Shown here: piece by piece, positions 1 through 11,556 of the stretch | How the letters are laid out: each line of letters opens with the position of its first letter | Numbering within the stretch: position 1 is the stretch's first letter | From: Diphasiastrum complanatum | Lineage: Eukaryota; Streptophyta; Lycopodiopsida; Lycopodiales; Lycopodiaceae | NCBI GenBank assembly: GCA_029204225.1 | Contig: CM055098.1 | Coordinates: 8,969,746-9,033,745 of the forward strand | Direction of reading: 5' to 3' | Length of the DNA: 64,000 nucleotides | Notes under the pieces: generated by a model | Told to the model about the DNA's origin: nothing | Database searches by the model: none | What the model saw: only the letters and a program-made list of their open reading frames with translations | Program-made: the position numbers and the translations under genes

Positions 1-675
1 TGATCTAGACCACTTACTTTTGCTTTTTCCCTTGAATTTTTCTTTTGTGAACATAGCCTCCTCTTGAAGTGTTGATGTAGATCCACCTCTTGCTTGAAGC
101 CTATATTCTTCAATGATCAAGATCTCTTGAAGATCAATCAAACTTGGCAAAGTCTTTTGAATATCAAAACTTTGAACAATGTTAGCATGACCATCCAACA
201 AACCATTAAGAATAACTTGAACAAGCTCTCCTTCCTTAATGTTCTCATCAATGCAAGCTAATAACTCTAAGTCATCATTCAATGCTTTCACTCTCAAAAT
301 AATAGTACTTAGACTTTCTTCATTTTTTTGCAAACAAGAAAAGATTTGTCTTCTTAAAGTCAACACTCTAAAAGTAGACTTGGACTCATAAAGCTTCTTC
401 AATGAATCCCAAGCATCCTTAGATGAAGTACTCTTACCAACTTCCTTAAGAAGCTCATTGGTAACATTCATCTTGCTCATGTGTAGAGCCCTTTTGGCCC
501 TCTTATCATACCTCATTTGATCTTGTTGTGTTGCTAGTCTCTCCTCCAAACCTACAACAATATCCAAAACATCATTCATCTCAAGAAGTGATTCGATCTT
601 CACTTTCCACAATGAATAGTTACTTGAGGTAAGCCTATCATTGGCTTCCAACATGACTCCACTTGATCTTGCCAT
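1..675 (-). CDS. Copia Gag (UBN2 / gag-polypeptide family), N-terminal 225 codons, partial
   Basis: Retrotransposon capsid protein that packages element RNA into cytoplasmic virus-like particles. I translated every codon from the ATG at 675 to base 1 and found no stop. The start MARSSGVMLEAN is followed by the typical Copia gag opening with NYSLWKVKIESLL (about residues 19-31). Further hallmarks are KDAWDSLKKLYESK (about residues 86-99), a stretch like RRQIFSCLQKNEESLS, and VILNGLLDGHANIVQSF in the UBN2 core. The visible end is basic (KFKGKSKSKWSRS), as expected just before the zinc knuckle, which would lie outside. The ATG lies about 580 bp inside the 5' LTR and no earlier in-frame ATG is needed. 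Family identity is from motif recognition; activity cannot be judged without the rest of pol. Confidence 0.85.
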   Translation of the reverse strand, partial: MARSSGVMLEANDRLTSSNYSLWKVKIESLLEMNDVLDIVVGLEERLATQQDQMRYDKRAKRALHMSKMNVTNELLKEVGKSTSSKDAWDSLKKLYESKSTFRVLTLRRQIFSCLQKNEESLSTIILRVKALNDDLELLACIDENIKEGELVQVILNGLLDGHANIVQSFDIQKTLPSLIDLQEILIIEEYRLQARGGSTSTLQEEAMFTKEKFKGKSKSKWSRS

Positions 676-1257
676 GTAGAAATTACCCGCTCTTCTCTTT
701 CAAACTGTTTCAATGCACAAAGCACTCCTTTGAACAACAACAAATTTTTTCAACTAGAAATCACAAATATTTTAAACTACTCAATTCTCTTCTAGCACTT
801 ATACCAAGCAAATCAACACATAGAATCATGAAATATTGATCAACCTATGATCTATCCTCAATATAATACTCTTGCCACTTCCTAAGATTGAAACACACTC
901 AAATAAAGTCCAGCAACCTCACTATCTAGAGATCCAATGAAAATTAGGGTTTTGAGAAAATCACAAAAAAATTGAATATTTCAATATCTACATGCAAATG
1001 CTGAAAATTTGATATGCAATCTGTGATCTAATGATCCAAAAATCGACCAAATCCAACATGTGAATTCAAAAATCGGAAGTGATCAAGTTTATAAATCTAT
1101 ATAGGGTTTTGATTTACAAAATATCCAATCTACAAATGCAAGAAACTTGATTTTGGTGTAGAATCCTCTCTAGCATGCCCTAGCCTTGATGTCTTCACCA
1201 AATCGTTGATGGATATAATTTCCTCCTTCATAACCTGAAACACAAGCTCTAATACTA
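676..1257 (-). promoter_or_regulatory. Copia leader and primer-binding site
   Basis: Untranslated leader between the 5' LTR and gag. Immediately inside the LTR (1257 downwards) the minus strand reads TAGTATTAGAGCTTG, a degenerate form of TGGTATCAGAGC, the initiator tRNA-Met primer-binding site of Copia elements. The rest is AT-rich, and short ORFs in it show no family resemblance. Confidence 0.7.
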
Positions 1258-1907
1258 TGTGAAAGATTTGGGACCAATTCAGATCCAAATCATCTAAAGA
1301 TCTTTGGTTACAAAGAAAGCTACTCCACCAATCTTGCCAATGTAGAAAAATCAGCATCTACACACAAAATAGAATGCAAACTCTAATAGAACTTGATCAA
1401 ACATGTATCAAAACATAAAGTTACTATTGTTGTTCATACAAAACCAGCAAGCTACTTTATTTCACATGTGTGGATCCAAAAATAACAAATATAGATCATT
1501 CTACACATAGAATTGCCAGTAAAGCACAAGTATAGTGCACCAATGGATAGTAGAACCCAAGAGAACCATGTATAAGCATGAAATGAGATAGAGAAGAGAG
1601 AAGATATGTCTCTCCACGAGTTACATCCTTTTATAACAGGTCCAAACCCTATTTGGCCACTTGGCTTTCCCTCCAAAATGTCAACCCTACTCTTTTTGGT
1701 CTAGATTCAATGTACCCAACATTTAAATTTGAAGCTACTCAAAATCGACTTCTAACTTTTCCACACTTTCCAAAAAGTGTTTATTCAAATGCAATTTAGA
1801 CTAATAGAACTTTGAAAAGTCAAACTCTAAGTCTAATATGAGATTGGCCTCAATTTGCCAAATATAGAAATGTAGCAAATATGACTAAACTAGTTGAATC
1901 TTTCACA
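1258..1907 (-). repeat. Copia 5' LTR, 650 bp
   Basis: On the minus strand it begins TGTGAAAGATTC and ends AATCTTTCACA, an inverted terminal repeat of about 11 bp with the canonical TG...CA ends. It is followed directly by the PBS. The boundary calls rest on these termini because the second LTR is outside the window. Confidence 0.8.
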
Positions 1908-2397
1908 TTGGCATGAGATCTAGTGACCAATCAAAAGAGAGATTTTCATCAAATTGGTCCAATCAAATTAGAGGAGTCATAAGTCAATCATATTTAGATG
2001 AGGAGAAAAAGAGGTCTAATGAGAATCAAGCATCCCCTGCCTCGAGTTCCTATTAGAGAGTGGTGTTGGTTTATTTGTACTTATGTTTTTTGGAGTTAAT
2101 GTGAGATACAACATTTTGAGTCATATTGGCATTCTCTCTCTACTTGAGGCTTGATAGTTGGATTCTCTCTCTACTCGAGAGCAAGGCTTTTCCATACTTA
2201 GTTTTTTCAAGTACAAGTCTCCACACGTGTGTATGTACTTGTTTGATTGATATATGCATGTAACCAAGTGCTCTTGCCTTAATTTTTTAAAATAGATCTT
2301 GATTATCAATCTATGCTTGATCTTTGTGCAATCACCAAGTCTTACGAGATCATTATCACACTTCATGGTACCCCCACACATGTGAAATTCAACAAAC
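1908..2397. other. No gene recognised
   Basis: AT-rich spacer. Short ORFs exist on both strands but none resembles a family. The stretch 2120-2200 repeats the phrase ATTCTCTCTCTACT twice, about 35 bp apart. It probably belongs to the leader or LTR of the decayed Copia fragment that follows, but I cannot delimit one. Confidence 0.4.
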
Positions 2398-2745
2398 TTG
2401 GAAAAGGAGGAGATCACCCAATTGGAGCTATGGCACAAGAGGTTGGGCCACCCCAACTTCAAGGCAATGGAATCAATGTGTGCAAAGGAGCTGCTCTCAG
2501 CCTCCCCAAGAAGTTGTCAAGATGTGGCAAGCTTTGTAAGGCTTGTAGTCTCTCAAAGACTCGTAATCTTTGTTTCCCAAGATCTATCACTCCTCTTGAA
2601 GTCAATCATTCAGATGCGCATAGCTTCTCACATGAATATAATGGTGGTGTTAAAGTATATATATCATTCATTGATGATCACTCAAGATATGCTTGGCTGA
2701 TTTGCTTACTAAATCCTTGTCTAAGGATTATTTTATTAAGCTAAG
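2398..2745 (+). pseudogene. Copia GAG-pre-integrase / integrase start, frameshifted remnant
   Basis: Remnant of a Copia polyprotein. One frame gives LWHKRLGHPNFKAMESM (about 2423-2473), the GAG-pre-integrase zinc-binding motif. Another frame gives CGKLCKACSLSK (the C-x2-C half of the integrase zinc finger) and then FIDDHSRYAWL (about 2668-2700), the start of the integrase catalytic core with its first Asp region. The two frames differ, so at least one frameshift is present, and the rest of integrase and RT are missing. It lies in the opposite orientation to the element at 1-1907 and is a separate insertion. Confidence 0.8.
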
Positions 2746-3204
2746 ATCACTACTTGGAATAATTGATAAATGTACCATAATTTTTCAAGCTAGATTTGAG
2801 GAGTGTGAAAATTGACAAATTTTAGCTTGGTTTGTACATAGTTTTTGTGAGCATTGTAATTTACATGTGTCAATCCATGCTGCCAAGTGTGAAGGCTAGC
2901 CTAGAGAGGTTAGATCTCATTCCTAGAGTTACTTAGGTATTTTGGTCATGATTTCTAAATTATAGGACCAAACTCCTCAAATCATGGAAATAGTTAAGTA
3001 ACAACCATCAAATTGGCATAGTTCTAGGATTAGGTAAGATTGACATATTAGGACAAAAAAATGTCAATTAGTCTCCTTGAAACATGCTAGATTTTCACCT
3101 AACTTCAAAGAGAAAGAGCCCTATTGTACTATCAATCTATAATTCCATACATGCAAGATAGAGATTTGAGAGCAAATTGGCAATCTCGAATTTTTGTGTT
3201 GTGA
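2746..3204. other. No gene recognised
   Basis: AT-rich sequence between two Copia remnants. No coding similarity or clear LTR termini seen. Confidence 0.4.
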
Positions 3205-6200
3205 CTCAAGTGCACTACAGATTGAAGGCAAAGGATCTATATGCCTTTATCTTCCAAATGGCTAATTGACCTTGCTCAAGGATGCACTTAACGTGCGCAA
3301 ACTGACCAAAAATCTATTGTCTGTCAGCAAACTCACTAATCAGGGCTGCAGAGCCTTGTTCAATTCAAAGCAATGTACTATTTTGGATAAGAACTGTAAA
3401 AGAAGTCCTCTTTGTAAACAGAGAAGGTAACTTGTACATTCTGGATCACGAATATGCCATTAGGGCCCTTTTTGGACTCAAAAAAGGCCTCTTCACTAAT
3501 TATAATTAGTGCTAATGACGACATTTTCTACCAATGAGAGAGTGACAATTGAGATGGAATGGTCCATATGACATGGCACATCCAATGGTGTAAATTAGAT
3601 CTCCAAATTCTAACCCACCCACTAACCCTCCTCTAACTCTACTTCCTCAACACATAGTAATGATGATATGACAAGTCTAAAATTTGAATTGTAAAGCTAT
3701 ACCTTGATTTTTTCAAACCCTTCAAATATCATTTTTATTAACTTAGATTGGCTAAAAAGGGGGCCCAATATTTCTTCGGCCCCCCATTTTGAAAAAAAAA
3801 ATTGAAAAAAAATGAGGGGAGGGGGATGGGAGTCCCCCCCCCGCTGGCCCACTTCCTCTCCCACGCTGGCCCGCTCCCTCCCTCCGGGCCGCGGACTTTT
3901 ATTTGCGCGTAGGGCCCGAACGGCGCCATTTGTTTCCTCTCTCCTCTCCTGTACGAGTACTCGTCAGGGAGGGAGGTGTTGTTGGGGGCATGCACAGCGC
4001 GCGCCCACCTCTTGTTGCGGCTCCAAGTGAGAACATGGAGTGGAGCGTGCTAGCGGAAAGTACAGGGGGGGAGGGAGCGTGCCAGCGGGGTGGGGGAGGG
4101 AGTACGAGGGAGAGGGGAGGGGGGCTTAGCTATGGTATAGAGGGGTACAAGGGGGGAAGGGGGGGGGGGGGGGGGGGGAATGTACTCCCATCCCCCCTCC
4201 CCTCATTTTTTTTTCAAAATGGGGGACCAAAGAAATATTGGGCCCCCGTTTTAGTCAATCTAAGTTAATAAAAATGAGTTTTGAAGGGCTTGAAAAAATC
4301 AAGATTATATTGGATTCAAAATTTGAAAATTCACTAAAATTGTGTGTCCTTGCTACATTATACTAGGTTCAAGTGAGGCCTATTGAAATCTAAGTTAACC
4401 CATGATAAATGAGTTAATTAATCATAATTAGCAAACATGTTTAGGCAAGGAAGAGGCCCTTTTTGAGCTCAAAAAGGGCCCTAATGACTTTCTACTAATG
4501 TGAGTACTTCAAATGCCCAATTATGGCATCGAAGATTAGGACACTTAAACATGAGATCAATCTTGTATATGCATCATAATAGTATGGTCAAGGATCTAAA
4601 CTTTAATATTGCTGCCTCCACTGACATTCGACATGTCTATGAGATGTGCCTACTAGGCAAAAAGCCTAGATCAAGATTCCCAAAGGGACAAGCCAATAGA
4701 GCTAAGCCCATTCTAGAATTGATACATAGAGATCTGTGTGGCCCTATGAGTACTCCCTCTCTGGGTTCAACACTATATTTTATCACTTTTATCAATGATT
4801 ATTCGAGATTTACCAGCATTATGTTCATCAAGAACAAGTCTGAGGCATTCAACAATTTCAAAGATTTCAAACTATTTGTTGAGACACATACTAGTCAACG
4901 ACTCAAGGCCCTATGTACAAATAGTGGTGGAGAGTTCTTGTCGGATGGAATGTCTGAATATCTGACATCATTAGGCATTCATCATTAGTTCACCACTAGC
5001 TACACACCACAACAGAATGGAGCAGCCGAAAGGAAGAACTGAACATTACTCAATGCAGCATGATCAATGATGTCAAACGCTCAGCTCACCAATAATTTTT
5101 GGGCTGAAGCTGTTTCAATAGCTTGCTATCTACAGAATTATTCAAGTACCAAAGTAGTTGACTCCCTTTGAAGCTTTCTATGGCTACAAACCGAGTCTAA
5201 GACACCTTCGAGTGTTTGCCTATCTTTGTTATGTACAGATTCTCTCTGATCTGAGAAAGAAGCTTGACCCTATTAGCTACAGGAGTATCTTCATTAGATA
5301 CTCGACATCACACAAAGCCTATCGGATCTACGATATTGAGTCAAGCCATATCTTAGTTAGTCAAGATGTCATCTTCCTTGAAGACAGATTCTTCAACTTC
5401 AAGCAGAAGCAACCAGTACAAGAGTTCGTTCCAATGACTCCCATCACCATCGACAAGCCTCGACCTGCCACTGTGTCCTAACAAACATCGAAGGTACCAA
5501 TGTCATATACCAAGGAAAATGATCATCTTAGCAACCGAGTATTGTTCGAAGATCTGCTCGACATCGACAAGAATCTGATTGTTTCACCCCTCAGACATTC
5601 ATCAGCAACGACAAACCTGCCTCAGTAGCAGAAGCATCGTCAAGTTTGATTGCAGACAACTGGTGTTCTACCATGCATGCTGAGTACAATTCATTGATGA
5701 AGAACAAGACCTGACATCTTGTCGAACCTCCTCCTGATGCAAAGATCATCGACACTAAGTGGATCTTCAAGTTGAAGCTCAATCTAGATGGTTCGATAAC
5801 CAAATGGAAATCTCAACTAGTTGTCAAAGGATACAAACAAACCTATGGGATTGACTACACTGAGATGTATAGTCTAGTCATAAAACTCTAGTCAATTCAA
5901 TTTTTATCTGCTATCACAGCTACTGAAGAACTAGAAGTTCACGAGATGGATGTTCAGACAACTTTTCTGAATGGATATATACAAGAAGACATCTACATCT
6001 ATCAACCTGAAGGTTATGTCCTTCAAGGACAAGAACATCAGGTATGTAAGCTGCAAAGAGCTCTCTACGGGCTAAAGCAAGCTCCAAGGGCCTTTTTCGA
6101 TATAATCATCGATTCTTGTTGCAGCACAACTGCATTCCTAACTCTGTTGACTCTAATGTTTATCTCAAACATAGAGGCTCAAGCTATGTCATAATAGCTC

Positions 6201-6990
6201 TAAATGTTGATGACTCTGTGATCATCAACAATTCAAATCAATTGTTTCATGAGACGAAGTCACTTTTGTCGAAGGAATTCAAAATGACCGATTCAGGCCC
6301 TCTGCACTACCTTATGGGAATTGAGATAACTAGAGACAAAGCGAACAGAAGTATCACGATAAGCCAAGCAAGGTATCTAAACTAGTGTACTCTATAGGTA
6401 TGGCATGGAAAACTGCAAATCAATAGACTTGCCTATGGACCCAGAATTCAAACTGTCAAAGGATATGTGCCCGACAACTGATGCAGAGAAGAAAGAGACG
6501 TGCAAATACCCCTATCAGTCGATAGTCGGATCGATCATATAAGCCATGGTCTACACTTGACTTGATCTAGCATTTATAGTCAACACATTGTCATAGTTCA
6601 TGTCAACAAATCCTGGCCTACCTCACTGGAAAGCTCTACTTAGAGCACTAAGATGCATTCAAGCCACTAAGCACTATGCATTGTGTTAGAATGGAAATAT
6701 AGAGGATGCCTTGACATTACGTACTTATTCCAACTCCGATTGGGCTGAAAATGTGGACACAAGAAAATCCACATCTGGCTATGAGAAGAGTGATGAATGT
6801 ATGGAATAGAAGTAGTAATTTAGCGTGATTCAAAGTTCCTCCGCGAACTCCATTGTATCTTAATTATCTGATTCCTTAGGATCAGAGACATTCAAGAGAG
6901 TGAAAGCTATTCAAGAAGTAGAGATAGTTATTCAATTTGTAGCTAGCTCAGTGAGATCGCACCACATAGTGCACTATTACTGTGAACCAT
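3205..6990 (+). pseudogene. Copia polyprotein remnant: protease tail, integrase, RT, RNase H
   Basis: Broken Copia pol in correct domain order. About 3205-3440: protease-to-integrase linker (LQIEGKGSICLYLPNG, then LTKNLLSVSKLTNQGC). The frame is then interrupted by a 1.02-kb inserted DNA element (3463-4481). About 4515-4985: GAG-pre-integrase LWHRRLGHLNMRSI and integrase core with HRDLCGP and INDYSRF. The TDNGGEF-type motif has become TNSGGEF, losing its Asp, and a TAG ends the frame at 4986. 5158-5481: integrase C-terminal part (TPFEAFYGYKPSLRHLRVF). About 5750-6385: RT with EMDVQTTFLNG, ALYGLKQAPRA, and the YVDD active site altered to NVDD. About 6400-6985: RNase H with YSNSDWAENVDTRKSTSGY. 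Several stops and frameshifts make it non-functional. No LTRs were recognised at either side. Confidence 0.88.
3463..4481. mobile_element. Long-inverted-repeat (foldback/MITE-like) DNA element inside Copia pol
   Basis: The left end GGGCCCTTTTTGGACTCA and the right end TGAGCTCAAAAAGGGCCC are inverted repeats of about 30 bp. A second, longer inverted block pairs about 3700-3835 with about 4187-4310; it contains GGGGGCCCAATATTTC on one side and GAAATATTGGGCCCCC on the other. The dinucleotide TA flanks both ends (3461-3462 and 4482-4483), consistent with a TA target duplication as in Tc1/mariner or Stowaway elements. The centre (3836-4186) is GC-rich with homopolymeric C, G and A runs and has no recognisable transposase. 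Copia pol resumes on the far side, so this is a younger insertion. Superfamily assignment is an inference. Confidence 0.7.
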
Positions 6991-8149
6991 TCGAGGTCAC
7001 ATGATTGTGATTTGGTCGTTGTATTCACAATAGCTTAATTCTGATTCTCTATTTTCTTATCTATGTTCCACTATGAATGCTTTATACTATTTTCTCTCTC
7101 ATTGATACTCGCTCCATTTGGAATGTCTAATCTCAAAGGAAGTATGGCTATCTTAGACGTCTAACTATTTTGCTCCCTTCATGGTTGACTTCGACACCTA
7201 CAAGACATTCCTCCTATCGATCTAAGTTAAGGTTCAAAACTATAGTTTGGTAAAGGTCCTATTATAATCTATATGTTGAGATCTCTTTCCTATTCTGCAC
7301 TTAATCATGAGAGAATCCAACAATTGATATAACTTATGTACACTCACTTTATGTGTATCACCGTGGTGCAGAGAAATCGAGAGAAGCCTTCAAACCACTT
7401 TTAGGTTTTCAGTCATTGATTATGGAAAAACTAGGGATGTCAATATGTCGATTTTCTTATAGGACATTCATAAACAACTTTCTAAGACATTTGGGATTAG
7501 AATTAGGCTTAGATTATTTGATCGAGAACTAGATGCAAGATGATCCAACGATGACATGGCATACATTTCCAATTCCACATAGTACTGCCTAATTAATGGG
7601 TTGGGCATGTATATAGTTGATATCAATCAACAAAACTACAAGGACTTTATGGGATGATGACCTAGCTATAGATGTAAACAATAACAAATTTAGGTTTAAA
7701 GTCTCCATATATATGACAATCACGACAACTTGAATCCATTTTACCACTCATACACTCCAACTACAAAGTGTGATATGAGCTATCTTAGCATATCTAGATC
7801 TATTATAATTGTCATTGCTAGGATATTTAAACTAGTTGGACCATAGAGGGATATCACGATACCATTTATACACTCTAGACTTTTAAAAACATCTACAAGG
7901 TAGTGATAGATCATTTAAAGCAAGACATAACATGAATGAAAGTATATTAGAGTTCTATGTATTGACTAATACATTAAGATGGAGGCAAGAAGGTGTAGTC
8001 ACCAATAGATGCATTGAGTTACGTCCAAGGATCCCATATCCTTTCCATGAGTATTCTCTAGAGGATTTAGCACATCTAAGTTAAAAGTGCATAAAGGGAT
8101 TCCAAAGTTGAGTATGAAATTGAAGTGGCCAATGATTCTCAAAGGTGGA
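6991..8149. other. No gene recognised
   Basis: AT-rich sequence downstream of the Copia remnant. I found no coding similarity and no convincing LTR ends. Confidence 0.4.
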
Positions 8150-9105
8150 TTAGGTTCCACTAGGATCAATCTAACAAACTAGATATGATAAGAAAATTTC
8201 TACGAGTGGAAAATGTTGATAAAAGATGATCGACACACTTTTCTCAGGTTGTCCATCTAAAGGCTTGGAAAACCTTTATTGATCAGGAATTAGGGTGTGG
8301 CAAGTAGAGCATGCTTTGGATCAAAATACTAGAGGGATAGGCCCTCAAAAGTGACTCAACACTCTCGTAATGACTTGTTTAAAAATTCAAAATGTATATA
8401 AAATAACATCATTCACCAATTATTCAAACATGAAGCCATAAAACATTCGAGTGGTGGAGCCTGACATGATTCAATAGCATCCACAAAATAGTTTAGGCTC
8501 ATATGTGCTCCACTTTAATTTCACATTAGCGATTTCGTACGTAGATGCTATTCTACATAAGACATCATCTCTACAACACAAAATTTAAGAAAACACCTTA
8601 CATTGCAATATTGATATCTTTAAAATCAGAATATAATGTCACTTTGTTGTTTTACATCCTTGACGGTTGTTTTCAATTTGTCTTTGAAAAACAAAAGAAG
8701 AAACACAAGTCATTTCCTAGAAACTAATGGTTGGAGGATGGCATTTACATGGTATTGTTGATTGTTTTATGCGCTGTCACTTTTGTGAATTTTATGCGAA
8801 TTCATTCAACATTATAGAAAACGGACATAACATATTTATAGCAAAACCTAAAATTATATTTAATCACCTTTTTTGGTTGTGAATATCTATTCATTTGCAT
8901 TTATGTCATATGACACTATTCAAAATTCATGTTTGCTCTATACAAATTTGAATAAGATATCAAACTAAATCTAAACAATACATGCATATTCACTAAATCT
9001 AAACAATACATGCAAATTGAATACATGTCTCGAGCAAAAGGCACCATTCACTATTTTCTCATCTTGCTACCTATCATAATATCTTATGCACATTGAAAAT
9101 ATTCA
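8150..9105 (+). repeat. Direct duplication, copy A (about 0.95 kb)
   Basis: Non-coding. Aligns by eye along its length with copy B at 9128-10655. Shared landmarks include AAAACCTTTATTGA, TCAATAGCATCCACAAAATA, TTTCAATTTGTCTTTGAAAA or its close variant, and the closing TTTTCTCATCTTGCT. A 27-bp unit ending in AACAATACATGCA is tandemly doubled near 8970-9020 in this copy only. Confidence 0.8.
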
Positions 9106-9127
9106 TTTGTCCTCATGTGTATCATAT

Positions 9128-10655
9128 CCCTAGGATCAACATAAAAATTCAAATATGATAAAAGAAGATTGTTATGAGTAAAGAATGTTGATCAAGGATG
9201 ATTGACACACTCTTTTCAGGTTGTGCATTTAAAGACTTGAAAAACCTTTATTGAACAAGGACTATGGTGTGACGAGTAGAGCATTCTTTGAGGTCCGCAG
9301 AAGTTCGCTCTCAAATGACATCAGTTGTTTAAAAAATCCAAAATGTACCCAAAATAACATTACTCACCAATTAGTCAAGACATGACACACTATGCAATTA
9401 GGCCTATACATCATGCTTTAGTAACTATGTGTAGAAACATGGTTGGTCAAGCACAACAATAAAGACCTGGTCTAAGAAAGTCAATGATGATAAAGTCGAG
9501 AAAAATATTTTTGACTTGGGTCATTGGTTTGATCTTCACAAATTTTAATAATATGAAGGAAACAAAACATGGCTCTCCATCACAATTAATTTACCCAACT
9601 TAGCATCTTAATGTTACTCCACCCAAACAACTAGCTCTCTAGCTCTTGATAGTTTTTCTTAAATGCATTTATTTTTCCCACCATCTTCTATTTTTATTGT
9701 AAATTTTGTATGGCATTGTCGTTGGTATGAATAATTCTCCTTTGAAATACACATGGCCACATAAACATCTACGGCCTCCAACTTAAGGTATTTGTCAATG
9801 TTTTTATGGACATTGTCCATGAAATGAAGTAAACAATGCATCTCACAATTGTGCATTTATACTTGAGAATACATATCGTTGAGTTTTCTCACCAAATATA
9901 GTAGGCTTGAGCCTCTGAAGCCATAAAACGTTCAAATGGTGGAGCCTTACACGATTCAATAGCATCCACAAAATAGCTTAAGCTTACATATGCCATTACA
10001 CTTTCATTTCATATTAGCAATTGTGTACTAGGTAGATGATGTTCGACATAAAATACTAATTCTACATATTAAAATCTAAGAAAACACCTCACATTGCATT
10101 AGTAACATCTTAAAAATGAAATATAAACTCGCTTTGTGTCATTATGGCCTTGACAATTGTTTCCAATTTGTCTTTGAAAAACAAAAGAAAAAACACAAGT
10201 CCTCATTTCATGGTCGACATAAAATGACAACTCGAGGTCATCTTTTCCTATGGTTTTGTAAATGATGGCTTGGGACTGTCATTTCCTAGAAACTACTAAC
10301 GTTTATAGGTTGACATTTACATGGTATTAAGGATAATCTTGTGAACTATCAATTTTGTGAATTTTAAGGCAATTCATTTAACATCGTAGAAAACAAACAT
10401 AGGATACTTATAGTGAAATCCAAAAATACTATGGCACATGTTGTCCATCATTTTAACCACCTTTTTTTTGTAGTGAACGTCCATCCATTTGGATTATATA
10501 ATATGACACTATTTAAAATCTAGTTTTGCTCTATACAAATTCAAATAAGATATTAGACTAAATCTGAACAATACATGCAAATTGAATACTATAGATGTGG
10601 GTCAAGCAAGGGCACCATCTATTGTTTTCTCATCTTGCTGCTTGTCATATTAAGC
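9128..10655 (+). repeat. Direct duplication, copy B with about 0.5-kb insertion
   Basis: Diverged second copy of 8150-9105. It carries about 525 bp not found in copy A (about 9385-9912), placed between the shared phrases ACCAATTAGTC and GAAGCCATAAAAC, and a further extra of about 80 bp near 10200-10285. A short minus-strand ORF at 9659-9856 within the extra segment resembles nothing I know. Confidence 0.8.
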
Positions 10656-11035
10656 TTGGGAAGATGGGGCTTTAATCAACTTGCTTTTTACCAATTTATT
10701 TGCTACATGAAAAAGCAACCGTGTGGATAAGTTGGTTGAGTAAGTAATTCTAGTGGTGAGTCATTTTCATGAAATGTTGTAGGTGAGCAACTTGATCCTA
10801 AGATTTTGTTTGAGAGCATGCCCTATAACCATTTGTTTGAGTATAAATAACATTGTCACCTGGGATCTGGCCCACTTCCTCCCCAGCCATACACTCAATT
10901 GTCAACTCACATGCTGTTGTGGGACTCGGGAGGCAGAATCCAAATACAAATCTCGTTTTATATTGTGATGCCTCATGTGGAGGGATGGTGCGTCTATCGC
11001 CCACCCACTAGATGTACTCCTGAACATGCATGTGA

Positions 11036-11036
<1 letters not shown>
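10656..11036. other. No gene recognised
   Basis: Spacer between the duplication and a microsatellite. Short ORFs only. Confidence 0.4.

Positions 11037-11118
<82 letters not shown>
11037..11118 (+). repeat. Compound microsatellite (CT)n-(CA)n
   Basis: About 40 bp of uninterrupted CT dinucleotides followed by about 40 bp of CA dinucleotides. ORFs across it on either strand encode only repeated Ser-Leu, Thr-His, Cys-Val or Arg-Glu and are artefacts. Confidence 0.97.
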
Positions 11119-11120
<2 letters not shown>

Positions 11121-11251
11121 GATACGGTATTGCAAATGCACATTGATACACCTTGATTGACATACAGGTTAGTACAAGGAAACGTAAATTTTGTAATGGG
11201 CTTGATGAACATGATCTGCAGTGGTTGTTAACATCTAAAACTCTGTAGCAA

Positions 11252-11291
11252 TATGTGCAAGAAAATCAAGAAAAAGATTTTCTTGCACATA
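11252..11291. repeat. Perfect 16-bp hairpin, 8-nt loop
   Basis: The arm at 11252-11267 (TATGTGCAAGAAAATC) is exactly complementary to 11276-11291, around the loop AAGAAAAA. It lies about 270 bp downstream of the stop codon of the minus-strand hydrolase gene, so it could fall in that gene's 3' UTR or be a tiny transposon relic. Confidence 0.85.
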
Positions 11292-11556
11292 GTCTCTCTT
11301 ACTTTACTTGGACAGTTTCATCCATATTGTCTACCTCTCATTCATGATCATAGTAGACTTATATTGATGCACTCCAGCGATGGATTGCTGTATGTAGATA
11401 CAAGACAACTTGTAAAATTCAACTTGTAAAATTCGATCTGGTCCTGCTGCTTTAACTGGTTAATCTGCAGCATGGTCGAAAGATTGAACTGCTGCAATAA
11501 TCGCTCAGCATCCATCACAAACAAAAGCTTGTTTGTCACTAATAATGTGTATGCCT

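Larger units (their letters stand above)
1..1907 (-). mobile_element. Ty1/Copia retrotransposon, 5' part (runs off left edge)
   Basis: In minus-strand order the element shows a 650-bp 5' LTR (1907 to 1258), a degenerate tRNA-Met primer-binding site directly after it, a leader of about 580 bp, and an open gag frame that leaves the window at base 1. Protease, integrase, RT and the 3' LTR would lie to the left. The gag frame is fully open, so this is the least decayed element of the window. The 5 bases outside the LTR (1908-1912, TTGGC) are the candidate target-site duplication; its partner is not in view. Confidence 0.85.

Noticed and set aside
2313-2744. 143-codon ORF as a complete small gene
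   Set aside because: Its N-terminal part is an out-of-frame reading of Copia GAG-pre-integrase; only its C-terminal part is real integrase text.
3463-4481. Assignment of the inverted-repeat element to CACTA or hAT
   Set aside because: Ends do not begin CACTA and no 3-bp or 8-bp duplication fits; only TA repeats on both sides.
8000-10700. Possible CRISPR-like or satellite array in the duplicated region
   Set aside because: There are only two long diverged copies, no regular short repeat-spacer pattern, and the context is a plant nuclear genome.
10899-11212. Several overlapping ORFs across 11.0-11.2 kb
   Set aside because: They are read-through of a CT/CA microsatellite on both strands.
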